From Acidobacteriaceae bacterium (GTDB taxonomy: Bacteria; Acidobacteriota; Terriglobia; Terriglobales; Acidobacteriaceae): DNA of 64,000 nt. Below the pieces are notes generated by a model, which worked only from the letters and a program-made list of their open reading frames with translations, searched no databases and had not been told where the DNA came from. Location of the stretch: contig JASHOC010000235.1 of NCBI GenBank assembly GCA_030041305.1, positions 1 to 64,000 on the forward strand, read 5' to 3'. Position 1 is the first letter of the stretch, and the number at the start of each line of letters is the position of its first letter. This document shows positions 34,004 to 42,503 of the stretch, piece by piece. A program made the translations under genes and the position numbers.

Positions 34004-34332
34004 GGTCTATCCTCCAAGAGTGTTCGTGGCGAACTGGAAAAAATATATGCAAAATGATGCCCACCGGCAAGAGAAATTCTGAAGAGGAGCCGGGATGGCG
34101 GTCACAGGATCACGGTGACAACTCGGATACTTGATTGAAAGCGAATCGGGAGAGTCCGGTGGCTCGCGGTTCGGTGGCGTCCGAGTCAAACTTATTACCC
34201 AGGGGCCAACCGCCCGCCCGTTCGGCGCGGCGCTCGGGAGGCTAGACCGCTGGCGCGGTTGAAAGGGCGTTCGCATGAATCCCTGAAGATTACAGTGTTT
34301 CGGTATCGAAGGCCGTATCCGGCTGGTACCGG
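34004..34332. other. No gene seen
   Basis: Only shadow frames cross these 330 bp. It holds the upstream region of the 33098-34003 gene, including its ribosome site. Confidence 0.4.
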
Positions 34333-35046
34333 TCATATCGGACCTGGTTTCAAGAACGAGAGCAGGCGATGCAAGCGTTTTGTAACCTCGGCCAGAACAT
34401 CGCCAGAGCCGCCCAAATTCCTGAGTTTGCGCATTATTTGGGATCTCTCGCGAATCAGCGCCTTCCGTTCCTTCTCCAGCGCACCCAAACGACTCTCGAT
34501 AACCTGCAACCGCTTCTGCGCACGCCGATACTGTCGTATGTGGGCGTTCTCCTCCCGGTGCCCCACATGTAGTCCGCCGCACGCGCATGGATAGATTTGC
34601 ACGTCGTCTCCCAGTCGCATGGCATGCAACACAGCACTCATATAGTTCTGATGGCGGAGCTTGCGGCGGCAACGGCGCAACTCGGCTCTCAGGGCCCGCC
34701 GCTCCTTCGCGGAGAGCACCGGAGCCGATTGGTCGGACGGGTTATCTGCCTCGCCCCTCACGCCGCCAATGTCACCAGCACGCTCGCCGCCGCTTGGGAC
34801 GGTCATCTGCACTGGTGTGGCCTCCGCCGCCGCCCGCCGGTAACCCTTCCGCCGGATGAGAGCGCGAGCGGTGGTCTTCGCCGCCTTGGCCTGGTCCGGC
34901 GCAATACGTTGGCGCATTCGATCATGCTGGCGCTGGAGGTCCAGTGCCCATTCACGGTGGCTGCCGTGGTGGAAAGGAATGGGTTCGCCACCCAGGGCGC
35001 GGATGTACGCGGCGAAGCGAAATGCGGTGCGCTGGTGCTGGTTCAT
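34333..35046 (-). CDS. Hypothetical coiled-coil protein with a Cys/His motif
   Basis: A 237-residue protein with GAGGGAC upstream of its ATG. Residues 105-140 are basic and helical (KERRALRAELRRCRRKLRH). Then IYPCACGGLHVGHR offers a C-x-C...H-x3-H possible zinc site, and residues 170-225 form a coiled coil (RRAQKRLQVIESRLGALEKERKALIRE). The CACGGLHVGHR pattern recalls short phage-type zinc-binding proteins. No function assigned. Confidence 0.6.
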   Translation of the reverse strand: MNQHQRTAFRFAAYIRALGGEPIPFHHGSHREWALDLQRQHDRMRQRIAPDQAKAAKTTARALIRRKGYRRAAAEATPVQMTVPSGGERAGDIGGVRGEADNPSDQSAPVLSAKERRALRAELRRCRRKLRHQNYMSAVLHAMRLGDDVQIYPCACGGLHVGHREENAHIRQYRRAQKRLQVIESRLGALEKERKALIRERSQIMRKLRNLGGSGDVLAEVTKRLHRLLSFLKPGPI

Positions 35047-35332
35047 TATTGTCCCTCAAAACAATCTGGCCAGTCCGAACGTAAATAGCCAACTTCGCCT
35101 TGCGAGTGTCGGTACTTCTTGCGATTCGAGGGGGGTGCAGCCCACTTCCGTTTCAACGGCGGCCTGATATAACGCGGCGCATCGGATCAGTCGGAGATGC
35201 CACGTGCCGTGGAACGGATAGTGCGCTCACGAAGGGGTTGCCATCTTGGCTTCGCCGCAACAATTCCCCCAATGCTGCCAGCAGACAGCGAAGGCTTAAA
35301 ATTGTGCCGTCGAAAGGGATGTTCCACCATCC

Positions 35333-35899
35333 ATGCTGACCGACGCTCCGCCACGCAAATTGAACCTTGCAGGTTTCCGAGAGAGCGACCGGCGCACCGC
35401 GCTCGATTTACCCGATGACGGACGCTTGCCAGGAATCGCGAAATCCATCGAATCGGCAATGAAGGCAGAGGCGATCGCAAGCGTCCGTCGAGCGTGCGCC
35501 GACTTCCTCAAGGATGTTTCGCCGTTCTACGGCGTCCCGGATTGCAGCGTCCGAGTGCTCGCCGCCCGACCGCTGCGAGTCCACGAACATTGGAAGACGG
35601 AACTGTTCGGCGACTACGACCCCGAGGTGATGCTCATCCGGGTCTGGATGCGCACAGCGGTGCGGAAGGAAGTCTCCGCCTTCGGCGCGATTCTGAGCAC
35701 CCTCTGTCACGAGTTCTGTCATCATCTCGACTACAAAAAATTCGCCTTCGCAGGTTCAAGGCATACGCGTGGGTTCTACGAAAGAGCCGTTCTGCACCAT
35801 CACGCACGGGGCAGCCCGCCGAAACGGCTGTTTTGGGTGCCGATGCCGGGTGGGCGCTGGCGGATAGATTGGCAGAAGACGAATCGTGGTGCCTCATGA
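35333..35899 (+). CDS. Putative zinc metalloprotease-fold protein (HExxHHLD)
   Basis: A 188-residue protein with LSTLCHEFCHHLDYKKFAF, an HExxH zinc-binding motif, followed by HTRGFYERAV providing a possible third ligand region. The ending PPKRLFWVPMPGGRWRIDW is distinctive. It resembles SprT-like or similar minimal metalloprotease folds, but the substrate is unknown. Its stop overlaps the next gene by 4 nt (ATGA), indicating coupling. No signal peptide, so it is cytoplasmic. The ribosome site is weak. Confidence 0.7.
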   Translation: MLTDAPPRKLNLAGFRESDRRTALDLPDDGRLPGIAKSIESAMKAEAIASVRRACADFLKDVSPFYGVPDCSVRVLAARPLRVHEHWKTELFGDYDPEVMLIRVWMRTAVRKEVSAFGAILSTLCHEFCHHLDYKKFAFAGSRHTRGFYERAVLHHHARGSPPKRLFWVPMPGGRWRIDWQKTNRGAS

Positions 35900-36357
35900 T
35901 GTTCCAAGATTGGGAAGCCGCCTGGGTGGCTGGCATAGATGGCTGCTCGGCCGGTTGGGTGGCGTTTTCTGTAGACACCCGCACCGGCGCTACAGAAGCC
36001 GATGTGGTCGATGTCGTACCCTGGCTTCGCAACAGACCTGCGGGCCTGGCGGCGCTCGCTATCGACATCCCAATCGGTCTTATGGATGGTCCGCGATCCT
36101 GTGACAGCGCAGCGCGGCGGCTTCTCGGTTTGCCACGGTGCACCAGCGTTTTCTCGGCTCCATGCCGCGCCGCCCTTACGGAACCCGATCACGCCTGCGC
36201 GAGTCGGATGAATCGCGCCGTAGCCGGGAAAGGGGTCAGCATCCAAACGTGGTGGATGGCACCGAAGTAAAAGAGATCGACAATGCCATCGCGGCGAACC
36301 TTCAATCGTGGGTCTACGAAGTTCATCCGGAAGTTTGCTTTTGGCGATTAGCCCCGA
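35896..36357 (+). pseudogene. Frameshifted DUF429 (predicted RNase H-like nuclease)
   Basis: The frame opens VAGIDGCSAGWVAF and continues LAALAIDIPIGLMD, DSAARRLLG and SVFSAPCRAALTE, all DUF429 hallmarks. It ends at TAA in WWMAPK. Dropping one base restores the family sequence in the next frame: VKEIDNAIAANLQSWVYEVHPEVCFW. A single-base deletion at about 36267 therefore truncated it, and the C-terminal part after FWRLAP is also unrecognisable. DUF429 proteins carry an RNase H-like fold; the role is uncertain. Coupled by ATGA to the metalloprotease gene. Confidence 0.75.
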
Positions 36358-36565
36358 CCTCTTCAGCAGTACAGCCAACGCAGTTCCCATGGCCTGTGAG
36401 AGCGGAAGCTGCGGAGGTTCGGGATCGGAGTCATCGGCAACGACGCAGCTCGGCAACCGCTCGACAAGGGCTAAGTGGCAGCGGCTTTCCTGTTCTTCGA
36501 CGTGGCCCGAAAGGTGATTGATAGCGGCGGTTCGGAAGTAAATGGCGGCCGGGTTGTTGGCGTAT

Positions 36566-36719
36566 TTAGTACCTATCCATTTGAATCCTGCACATTTTGC
36601 GCAGAATATTTCTGGCGATGTACGTTTCGGTCAGTATTCATGCGGGATTTCGGCATTTTTTCAAAGGCTCCAACTTTCGGGAAAATGCCAGGTTTTGGTT
36701 CCGGCTACGCCGGGTTAGG
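36566..36719 (+). repeat. 154-bp dispersed repeat, copy B
   Basis: Identical in all 154 bases to the reverse complement of copy A (28443-28596). It ends 2 bp before the stop codon of the DUF4145-like gene on the other strand. Perfect identity of two copies about 8 kb apart implies recent transposition, gene conversion or selection on the sequence itself. Confidence 0.85.
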
Positions 36720-36720
36720 A

Positions 36721-37644
36721 TTACCGAGAGTAAAGCTCGCGCAACACACCCCGGGTTCGGATGTACTCCATCTTGCACAATTCGGATTCCGGCACCCCTT
36801 TGTGCACTGCATCCCTGGCAGCTCTTCGGACTTGATCAGCGTCATCCAACGTGCTCCTTAGGCTGGGCGAGACCCTCCGCGCAAGTGAGATCAGGTTCGA
36901 TAACGAATCTTCTCTTTTGTACTTCAGTTCCTGGATGGCCTTCTCGTGCCCCGTCGCGATGAGCCGATCTCTCAGAGCAAACTCTATTGCTGATCGGCAG
37001 ACGATGAGACACGCGATAAAGCGCCCGTAGATGTAGCACTTCGATGCCTCCTCAATGTACGACTTGACGCCCATCGGGGCGCTCTTCTCTGTCGTCAGGA
37101 CTTTAAGCAACTCGGCGCGTCTAATCATCCTCGGGAAGAGGTTCGATATTTCGGTCGCGTAATGCTTCACGATCCCTGCCGAGATAGCTTCGGGGTTAGC
37201 CTTTGCTTCTATAACTGCGAGCCAAGGGACGCTCAACCCCTCGCGTTCCCTCGCAAAAATGCTTTGGAAATTGCCAATAAGGATGTTCAACTGTCTATAC
37301 CCTACGGCAACCGCCAATGGATAATGATCAGAACTTAACTCCATTCCTGAAAACTGATCAGCCATCAAGCCACCCAGCTTCTCACCGAGCAAAGTGTTGA
37401 AGAACGTCTGGAGGTTATTCCTGTTGCATTGTTCTTTTAGGCGATGTAGTGGCTCGGTGATTCTCTGATCCGGTCCGTGGCATAGTTCTCCTTCCATTTC
37501 TTCCAGCGTAGGTTCGAATTCCGTGACCCAAAGTTCGCGCCCCCGTTCGTCGTCCGAGACTGCGTAATGGCCACCAGCAATCCTCGGCAGAACCCATGCA
37601 ATGACCTCAACCTCAGTCGGATCGCGCTGCTTCTCCTTCCGCAT
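36721..37644 (-). CDS. DUF4145-like protein
   Basis: A 307-residue cytoplasmic protein with GAGG upstream of the ATG. The C-terminal third has the DUF4145 pattern: SYIEEASKCYIYGRFIACLIVCRSAIEFAL, then DADQVRRAARDAVHKG, a helical bundle often seen in proteins near restriction systems. The N-terminal part (LWVTEFEPTLEEMEG) is unrecognised. A broken HsdR gene lies directly upstream on the same strand, so it may have been cargo of a lost restriction island. Its stop codon abuts repeat copy B. Confidence 0.65.
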   Translation of the reverse strand: MRKEKQRDPTEVEVIAWVLPRIAGGHYAVSDDERGRELWVTEFEPTLEEMEGELCHGPDQRITEPLHRLKEQCNRNNLQTFFNTLLGEKLGGLMADQFSGMELSSDHYPLAVAVGYRQLNILIGNFQSIFAREREGLSVPWLAVIEAKANPEAISAGIVKHYATEISNLFPRMIRRAELLKVLTTEKSAPMGVKSYIEEASKCYIYGRFIACLIVCRSAIEFALRDRLIATGHEKAIQELKYKREDSLSNLISLARRVSPSLRSTLDDADQVRRAARDAVHKGVPESELCKMEYIRTRGVLRELYSR

Positions 37645-37715
37645 CGTGTCCTCTCATGCCCCACTACGTGCGGTTCTGATCGACTGACCTGACCCACCGA
37701 GTACTGCATTAACTG

Positions 37716-38069
37716 TTAGGCACAGGCCCAAGCCGCCGAGAGCACCTCGGCCTGTTTCAATACAATCTCGGTAGCCTCCTCCTGCTTGTCTGGCGGGTAC
37801 TTGCACTTCTTCAAGATCGTCTTCACCATGATTCGAAGTCGGGCACGCACCGACCCCGGCACGGACCAATCCACGGTGACGCTCTTGCGAAGCTTTTCCG
37901 TAAGCTCCAGAGCGATCTTCCGCAGGATTTCGTCCCCAAGCTCCCGTACCGAAACGTTATTGCTTGCCAGGGCATAGTAGAACGCCACCTCCTCGGGCTT
38001 CAATCCTAACTACTCACCTCGCTCCCCCACATCCCGGAACTGCTTGGCCATGGCAATCAATTCCTCAAT
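37716..38069 (-). pseudogene. HsdR (type I restriction) C-terminal relic with in-frame TAG
   Basis: Minus strand: IEELIAMAKQFRDVGERGE, TAG at 38010-38012, then LGLKPEEVAFYYALA and VTVDWSVPGSVRARLRIMVK, ending KQAEVLSAAW. This is the last about 115 residues of type I restriction R subunits, the helical C-terminal domain that contacts the rest of the complex. A Glu codon appears to have become TAG. The nuclease and translocase domains are absent and the 5' end is fused to an SRAP fragment, so it is not functional. Confidence 0.8.
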
Positions 38070-38213
38070 ATCGTAGAACCAGTCGGCGGGCACGAGGCAT
38101 CGGCGGCGCTTCATGGATTCCCGAAATGCTGGGCTTGTGGTGATGGTCTCGGCCTTGGCGTTGACGGTGTTGAACGCCGCCTTGCCATCCTTCGACCAGA
38201 ACGGACACTGTTG
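38070..38213 (-). pseudogene. SRAP (YedK/HMCES) internal fragment
   Basis: The minus-strand frame reads PFWSKDGKAAFNTVNAKAET, then ITTSPAFRESMKRRRCLVPADWFY. This is the middle of SRAP-domain proteins, which form a covalent crosslink with abasic sites in single-stranded DNA; NAKAET and RRCLVPADxFY are the family signature. The catalytic N-terminal MCGR part and the C-terminus are both missing. It runs without a break into an HsdR fragment (FYDIEELI), a chimera made by deletion. It was not visible as a gene in the ORF track. Confidence 0.78.
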
Positions 38214-38238
38214 GCGAAATCGATCAACGCTTGGTTAT

Positions 38239-40950
38239 TCATTCTGCTCGCAAAGCTTCCATCGGATCAACCCGCGCCGCCCGGCGGGCTGGCAAAAGCG
38301 CCGCCACGAGGCCGCCCAGAAGCATAACCAGTGCTGCTGTACTCATCGACCACGGATCATTCGCTTTCACGCCATAGAGCAAAGTCCGTAATGCCACCGT
38401 CGCGAGATACGCATTAGCGAGCCCGACTCCCAGTCCAGCAACCAGCATCCACGCCGCATACCTCAGGATCAGGCTCATCACATTCCACTGCTGCGCGCCA
38501 AGTGCGATCCGTAACCCCATCTCGTGCCGTCGCTGCGCTACCAGGTATGCCAGCAAGCCATAGATGCCTGTAAGACAGAGCAGCAACGCCGAGCCACCAA
38601 AAATCTCAAGCAGTTCCGCAGCCAGATTTTGGTTTCCAAATGAATCTTCGACAATTTGATCCATGGTGCTGAAATTGCTCGACGCCAAATCCGGGCTGGC
38701 TGCATGCAAGATGTCACGCAGCTCCGGAATGATCGTCGTAGGGCTCCGGCCGGTGCGCACCGCGAGATCCATCCTGCCCTCGGCATCGGCAAACTTGTAA
38801 AACTGGCTCACCGCTGTAACCTGCGGAAGACATACTTCCATCTCCGGCTGCGACGGTTCAGCTACATTGACCTGCCGTTCATCGGCGAGAACCCCAATCA
38901 CGACCGCCGGGCGGCCCTTTTCAAGGTCAAAGAGATCTTGGCCGAGGATCTTCCCGGGGTCATCGTCGTCGCCGTAATATTCCCTGACGAAGGCGCGATT
39001 CACCACGACGCCTGTCTGCGAACTAGCCGTATCGCCCTGATTGAAAAATCTTCCGCGCAACATCCGGAATCCAAAAACCTTCTGCATCTCCGGACCCACG
39101 GCGCGAAACTGCGACCGCATCGCACGCCTCCGGATGGCGCTCGCGCCATTGCCGGAAGCGTCAAACGAGAAAATCATCTGAAATGTTTTCCCCAGCGGAG
39201 CCTCGGTCAGCAGCGTCGCGCTTTCGACGCCGGGCAGGCGCTTTACGCGGTCCACCAGCGGCTGATACAGCGCAGTGGTCATGTCGCGCCCAACGTATTT
39301 GTAGGACGGGATAGTCATGTTCGCCACCAGGATATGGTCCGTGCGAAAGCCGAGCGCCACATGCCTCAGTGCGTAGATGGTCCGCAGCATCAGACCGCAC
39401 CCAACAAGCAGCGTCAACGACAGCGCAATCTGACTGACGACCAACACGGCGCGCATTCGATGCTGGGCTCGCCCCATCCCTTGCTGCGGAGCGCCCTGCC
39501 GCAGTGCCGGTTCGATCGAGGCGCGCGTCGCTCCGAATGCAGGCCACGCCGACGTCAGAAGGGTGCTGGCGACGGTCAGCAACAGCAGTGCGCCCACCAC
39601 CGCCAGATTCGGCGTGAGGCTTTCATGCAGGTTGAACCGCGTCTCGAATCCATGCTGAAAGAGCGTGAGCACGCCAGTCACCAGCCCCAGCCCCGCGAGT
39701 GAAGCGCATCCGCTCAGCAGCACGCCTTCGGTCAGCAACTGTTCCACGATCTCCCATCGGCTGGCCCCCAATGCTCCCCGAACCGCAATCTCTCGCTGTC
39801 GCGCCGTGCCCCGCGCCAGCATCAGGCTCGTCACATTGAGGCACGCAATCAACCAGAGCAACCCCGATGCAGCCAGCAACGCCAGGAGCGTCCTACGAAC
39901 ATTCCCTTGGAGCGGTGTGTCCGTGTAGCGTCGCAGGTTGACCGACGCTGCATTTTCGCGGTCACGTGAATCCGTGTAGGTCTCCGCGATCGCGGGCTGG
40001 ATTACGTTCAGTTCGGCTTCTGCCGAAGTCGGCGTCGCACCAGCCCGCAATCGCGCCATGCACTGGTAGAGGGGGGCTTGATGATGGCCGCGTAAAGCAT
40101 CCTCGGGTGTCAGAACGATGGGTTGCCAGGTAACCGGTAGTCCGGTTGAATTCATCCCTTCATATGGAAACGTGAATCCCCTGGGCATTACCCCAATTAC
40201 CGTATCGCGCTCTCCATTCTGCTCGACAGTTTTGCCCACGATCGCCGGATCGGCACCATATTGCGTTCGCCATACTTCATCACTCAGCAGGATCACGTGC
40301 GCATCCTCTGGCGCGACTGATCCGGCGCTGTCACGTTCAACAAAACCCCGTCCCAGCGCGGGATGGACCCCGAGCATCGGAAACAGGTTGGCGCTCACTG
40401 AGGCGCTGCTCACGTGCATCGCATCGCCGTTTCCACCCAGAAACCAGACTCTGTTGTTCGCACTGAAGAAGGCGATCTCGCGCAACATTTTGCTGCGCTC
40501 CTGCCATTGATGAATGTCAAGAAAGGGGCTGCCAAAGAACGCGCCTTCTCCTTTGGGGGTCTCACCAATCTCGACAAGCCGGTCCGCATCACCAAACGGC
40601 ACCGGCCGCAGCAGCACGCAATCCACCACCGTAAACATCGCGCAAGTTGCTCCCACGCCGACCGCAAGCGTGGCTATCACTGTGATTGAGAATCCCGGCG
40701 CGCGGCGAAGCACCCGAATCGCATATCTGAGGTTTGCGGTAAACCGTTCGAGCCGCCTCCAGCGCCAGACTCCGTGTGTCACATCGCGCACGAGAGCGAC
40801 GTTGCCGAACTCCCGCTTGGCCTCTGCCTCCGCCCGCCCCTTCGACTCGCCACGTTCCGTCCGGCTGGCGATATCCATAGCGATGTGTGCACGAATCTCC
40901 TCGTCAAGTTCGTCCTTGCGCCGATTAAACAGATTTGGTAGCCAACTCAC
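38239..40950 (-). CDS. ADOP-family FtsX/MacB-like permease
   Basis: A 903-residue complete ADOP copy. The N-terminal domain reads DELDEEIRAHIAMDIASR, then KREFGNVALVRDVTHG and LRYAIRVLRRAPGF before the first helix. The two FtsX halves follow and it ends DPMEALRAE. It starts with GTG at 40950 behind GGAGGTGAG and overlaps the stop of a PadR remnant by 4 nt (GTGA). The original regulator is gone, so control must have changed or come from another locus. It is about 28 kb from the main cluster and flanked by relics. Substrate unknown. Confidence 0.92.
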   Translation of the reverse strand: MSWLPNLFNRRKDELDEEIRAHIAMDIASRTERGESKGRAEAEAKREFGNVALVRDVTHGVWRWRRLERFTANLRYAIRVLRRAPGFSITVIATLAVGVGATCAMFTVVDCVLLRPVPFGDADRLVEIGETPKGEGAFFGSPFLDIHQWQERSKMLREIAFFSANNRVWFLGGNGDAMHVSSASVSANLFPMLGVHPALGRGFVERDSAGSVAPEDAHVILLSDEVWRTQYGADPAIVGKTVEQNGERDTVIGVMPRGFTFPYEGMNSTGLPVTWQPIVLTPEDALRGHHQAPLYQCMARLRAGATPTSAEAELNVIQPAIAETYTDSRDRENAASVNLRRYTDTPLQGNVRRTLLALLAASGLLWLIACLNVTSLMLARGTARQREIAVRGALGASRWEIVEQLLTEGVLLSGCASLAGLGLVTGVLTLFQHGFETRFNLHESLTPNLAVVGALLLLTVASTLLTSAWPAFGATRASIEPALRQGAPQQGMGRAQHRMRAVLVVSQIALSLTLLVGCGLMLRTIYALRHVALGFRTDHILVANMTIPSYKYVGRDMTTALYQPLVDRVKRLPGVESATLLTEAPLGKTFQMIFSFDASGNGASAIRRRAMRSQFRAVGPEMQKVFGFRMLRGRFFNQGDTASSQTGVVVNRAFVREYYGDDDDPGKILGQDLFDLEKGRPAVVIGVLADERQVNVAEPSQPEMEVCLPQVTAVSQFYKFADAEGRMDLAVRTGRSPTTIIPELRDILHAASPDLASSNFSTMDQIVEDSFGNQNLAAELLEIFGGSALLLCLTGIYGLLAYLVAQRRHEMGLRIALGAQQWNVMSLILRYAAWMLVAGLGVGLANAYLATVALRTLLYGVKANDPWSMSTAALVMLLGGLVAALLPARRAARVDPMEALRAE

Positions 40951-41009
40951 GTCTCACCTCCATCCGTTGCCTTGAGAATTCCGCCGATCACCTGGACCAT
41001 CTGCTCCCA
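40947..41009 (-). pseudogene. C-terminal stump of a PadR regulator
   Basis: Directly upstream of the permease, a minus-strand frame reads WEQMVQVIGGILKATDGGET and stops inside the permease GTG. PadR proteins paired with ADOPs end in a similar helix (compare WERIAATMSRFL in the PadR at 3609-3947). An in-frame stop precedes it and no winged helix is found. Roughly 20 codons remain of a deleted padR. Confidence 0.6.
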
Positions 41010-41110
41010 ACGGCTCATCGGTCAAGTCTTCCATCACGAGGTACCGGATCGCGGAGCCGTGCCTGGGAATTGAGCAGCGCCTTCCTTCCGAAACCTCCAG
41101 TACGCCAAGT

Positions 41111-41389
41111 TTACTGCGGCACGTCTTCATCATCGGCCCGATACCATGGCTCTTTGCGCTGCGGGAAGATCATCTCGCACGTGCGCACCAGGTGAACCAT
41201 TATCCGTCGCGCCACGCGGAAAGCATATTGGATCTCCTCATCAAGTGCAGGATCGCTAATGTGGTGGTCATCTTTCACCGGCCACCGGGCCGTCCGGATC
41301 GCGACGATGAGAGCGGTGGCGATGAGCAGGGATGGGCCCATTTTCGGCCAGTCTGGTCGCTCGGTGTAGCCGCCGACTTCTAATCCCAT
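41111..41389 (-). CDS. Small membrane-anchored hypothetical protein
   Basis: A 92-residue frame with GAGG upstream of its ATG. One helix (GPSLLIATALIVAIRTARW) is followed by a charged helical part (DPALDEEIQYAFRVARRIMVHLVRT). No family recognised. It lies at the left edge of the prophage-like remnant. Confidence 0.55.
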   Translation of the reverse strand: MGLEVGGYTERPDWPKMGPSLLIATALIVAIRTARWPVKDDHHISDPALDEEIQYAFRVARRIMVHLVRTCEMIFPQRKEPWYRADDEDVPQ

Positions 41390-41792
41390 GCAGCTACCTC
41401 GCCGGTTTCCAGTATAGGCGAACAGGAGGCGAAGAAAGATCGGAGGCTGTGGAGAGCATCATATGGCGGGATTGTTGGGGCGACACGGCCCTTTGCGCGA
41501 AAAATGCACGGCGGTTTCCGATATTTGTGTTCGGGCTCGGATTGTAGGATGAGGGGTTGGCGCGGCGCTTATTGACGTCGAACGCAACCCAATAAGGGGC
41601 CGTCGATGGGTCTTCCACTCAGGGATGAAGCGCATTTCAAATCACCGATATCCTGCCCAGGGGAATCCGTTCCGTTCACGATGACGTGCGCGACGGGCGA
41701 AATAGACACTTGGCGGCAGCACACCGCTTAGCGCCTCGCAACGCTCGAAGCCCGCGACAAGGACATCAGCGGCAACGGGGCAGCCGGGCCGC
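41390..41792. other. No supported gene
   Basis: Shadow frames only. Near 41750 a short plus-strand frame (LATLEARDKDISGNGAAG) leads towards the holin-like gene in a different frame and may be its displaced N-terminus. Confidence 0.35.
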
Positions 41793-42002
41793 ATGACCAT
41801 CCTCGAAGGTCGCGTTCGCAAGATCGAGCGTATCCGCTGGTATGTCGGTGGCGCTGCGCTGGCGGTCTGGGCGGTGGTACAGGCGGGTGCGCAATGGCTC
41901 ATCCAACATAAGCAGATGGAGGCTCCGTGGGCGACTTCGACCTGGACAACCCCTTTGACGATGTCGCATCCGCCTTCGATATGCCCTGTCCTCGCTGCAT
42001 AA
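41793..42002 (+). CDS. Holin/lysis-accessory-like small membrane protein
   Basis: A 69-residue frame starting MTILEGRVRKIERIRWYV with a single helix (VGGAALAVWAVVQAGAQWLI). It stands directly before an endolysin relic, the classical holin position. The start codon has no ribosome site, and the upstream sequence suggests a longer N-terminus lost by frameshift. The C-terminal 25 residues overlap the next ORF in another frame. Holin function is inferred from position and topology. Confidence 0.45.
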   Translation: MTILEGRVRKIERIRWYVGGAALAVWAVVQAGAQWLIQHKQMEAPWATSTWTTPLTMSHPPSICPVLAA

Positions 42003-42091
42003 GAAAACCTCATGGACGCAAAACTCAAAAATTTTCTCGACCTGATCGCATGATCCGAAGGGACCAGTACGAGCCCGCTGACGCGCAATGA
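41927..42091 (+). CDS. Tiny ORF with a CxxC motif between lysis genes
   Basis: A 54-residue frame with a GTG start 4 nt after GGAGG: VGDFDLDNPFDDVASAFDMP, then CPRCIRKPHGRKTQ. The acidic first half and the CPRC motif could make a small zinc-binding protein, as seen in phage small genes. It overlaps both neighbours in other frames. Too short for the ORF track; uncertain. Confidence 0.4.
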   Translation: MGDFDLDNPFDDVASAFDMPCPRCIRKPHGRKTQKFSRPDRMIRRDQYEPADAQ

Positions 42092-42503
42092 CGGCTACGA
42101 CGTCATCGTCTCAGGCGTGACCGGCCCGGAGGTCTTCACCTCCTACGCAGATCACCCGTTCGCCCTTGGCCGCCCGCCGAAGGTGATCCGGGCTCTCCCG
42201 CGTCTGGAATCGACGGCGGCGGTGCGGTATCAGGTCATCCTGCGGTACTGGGAGGATTACAGGGCGCAGCTACATCAGTTCGACTTCAGCGCAGCGAGTC
42301 AAGACGCGGTCGCAGTTCAGTAGATAAGGGAACGGCAGGCGCTGCCCATGATCGAGTCCGGAGACATCGCGGGCACGATTGAGGCATGCTCGAATATTTG
42401 GGCCTCGCTGCCTGGGAATGACTATTACCAGCCGGGCGGACACAAGATCGAGGCGCTGCTGGCCCAGTACGATCGCTTGGCGGGTGGCGTGACGGTTGCT
42501 TGA
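42012..42503 (+). pseudogene. Phage endolysin gene interrupted by TGA and TAG
   Basis: One frame runs through 163 codons: MDAKLKNFLDLIA, TGA at 42051-42053, SEGTSTSPLTRNDGYDVIV, FTSYADHPFALGRPPKVI, STAAVRYQVILRYWEDYRAQL, FDFSAASQDAVAVQ, TAG at 42321-42323, IRERQALPMIESGDIAGTI and NIWASLPGNDYY, then GHKIEALLAQYDRL to a final TGA. This matches lambda-R-like endolysins (SEGT with the catalytic Glu, YADHP, STAAGRYQ, SPASQD). The expected residues at the two stops are aromatic (Tyr/Trp) and probably Gln, so TGG to TGA and CAG to TAG transitions fit. The rest is intact, so decay is recent. Confidence 0.85.

Noticed and set aside
42012-42503. Stop-codon reassignment by the nearby unusual tRNA
   Set aside because: The tRNA-like gene has an apparent UAU anticodon, which does not read UAG or UGA. 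Residues expected at the various stops differ. Simple pseudogene decay explains the data better.
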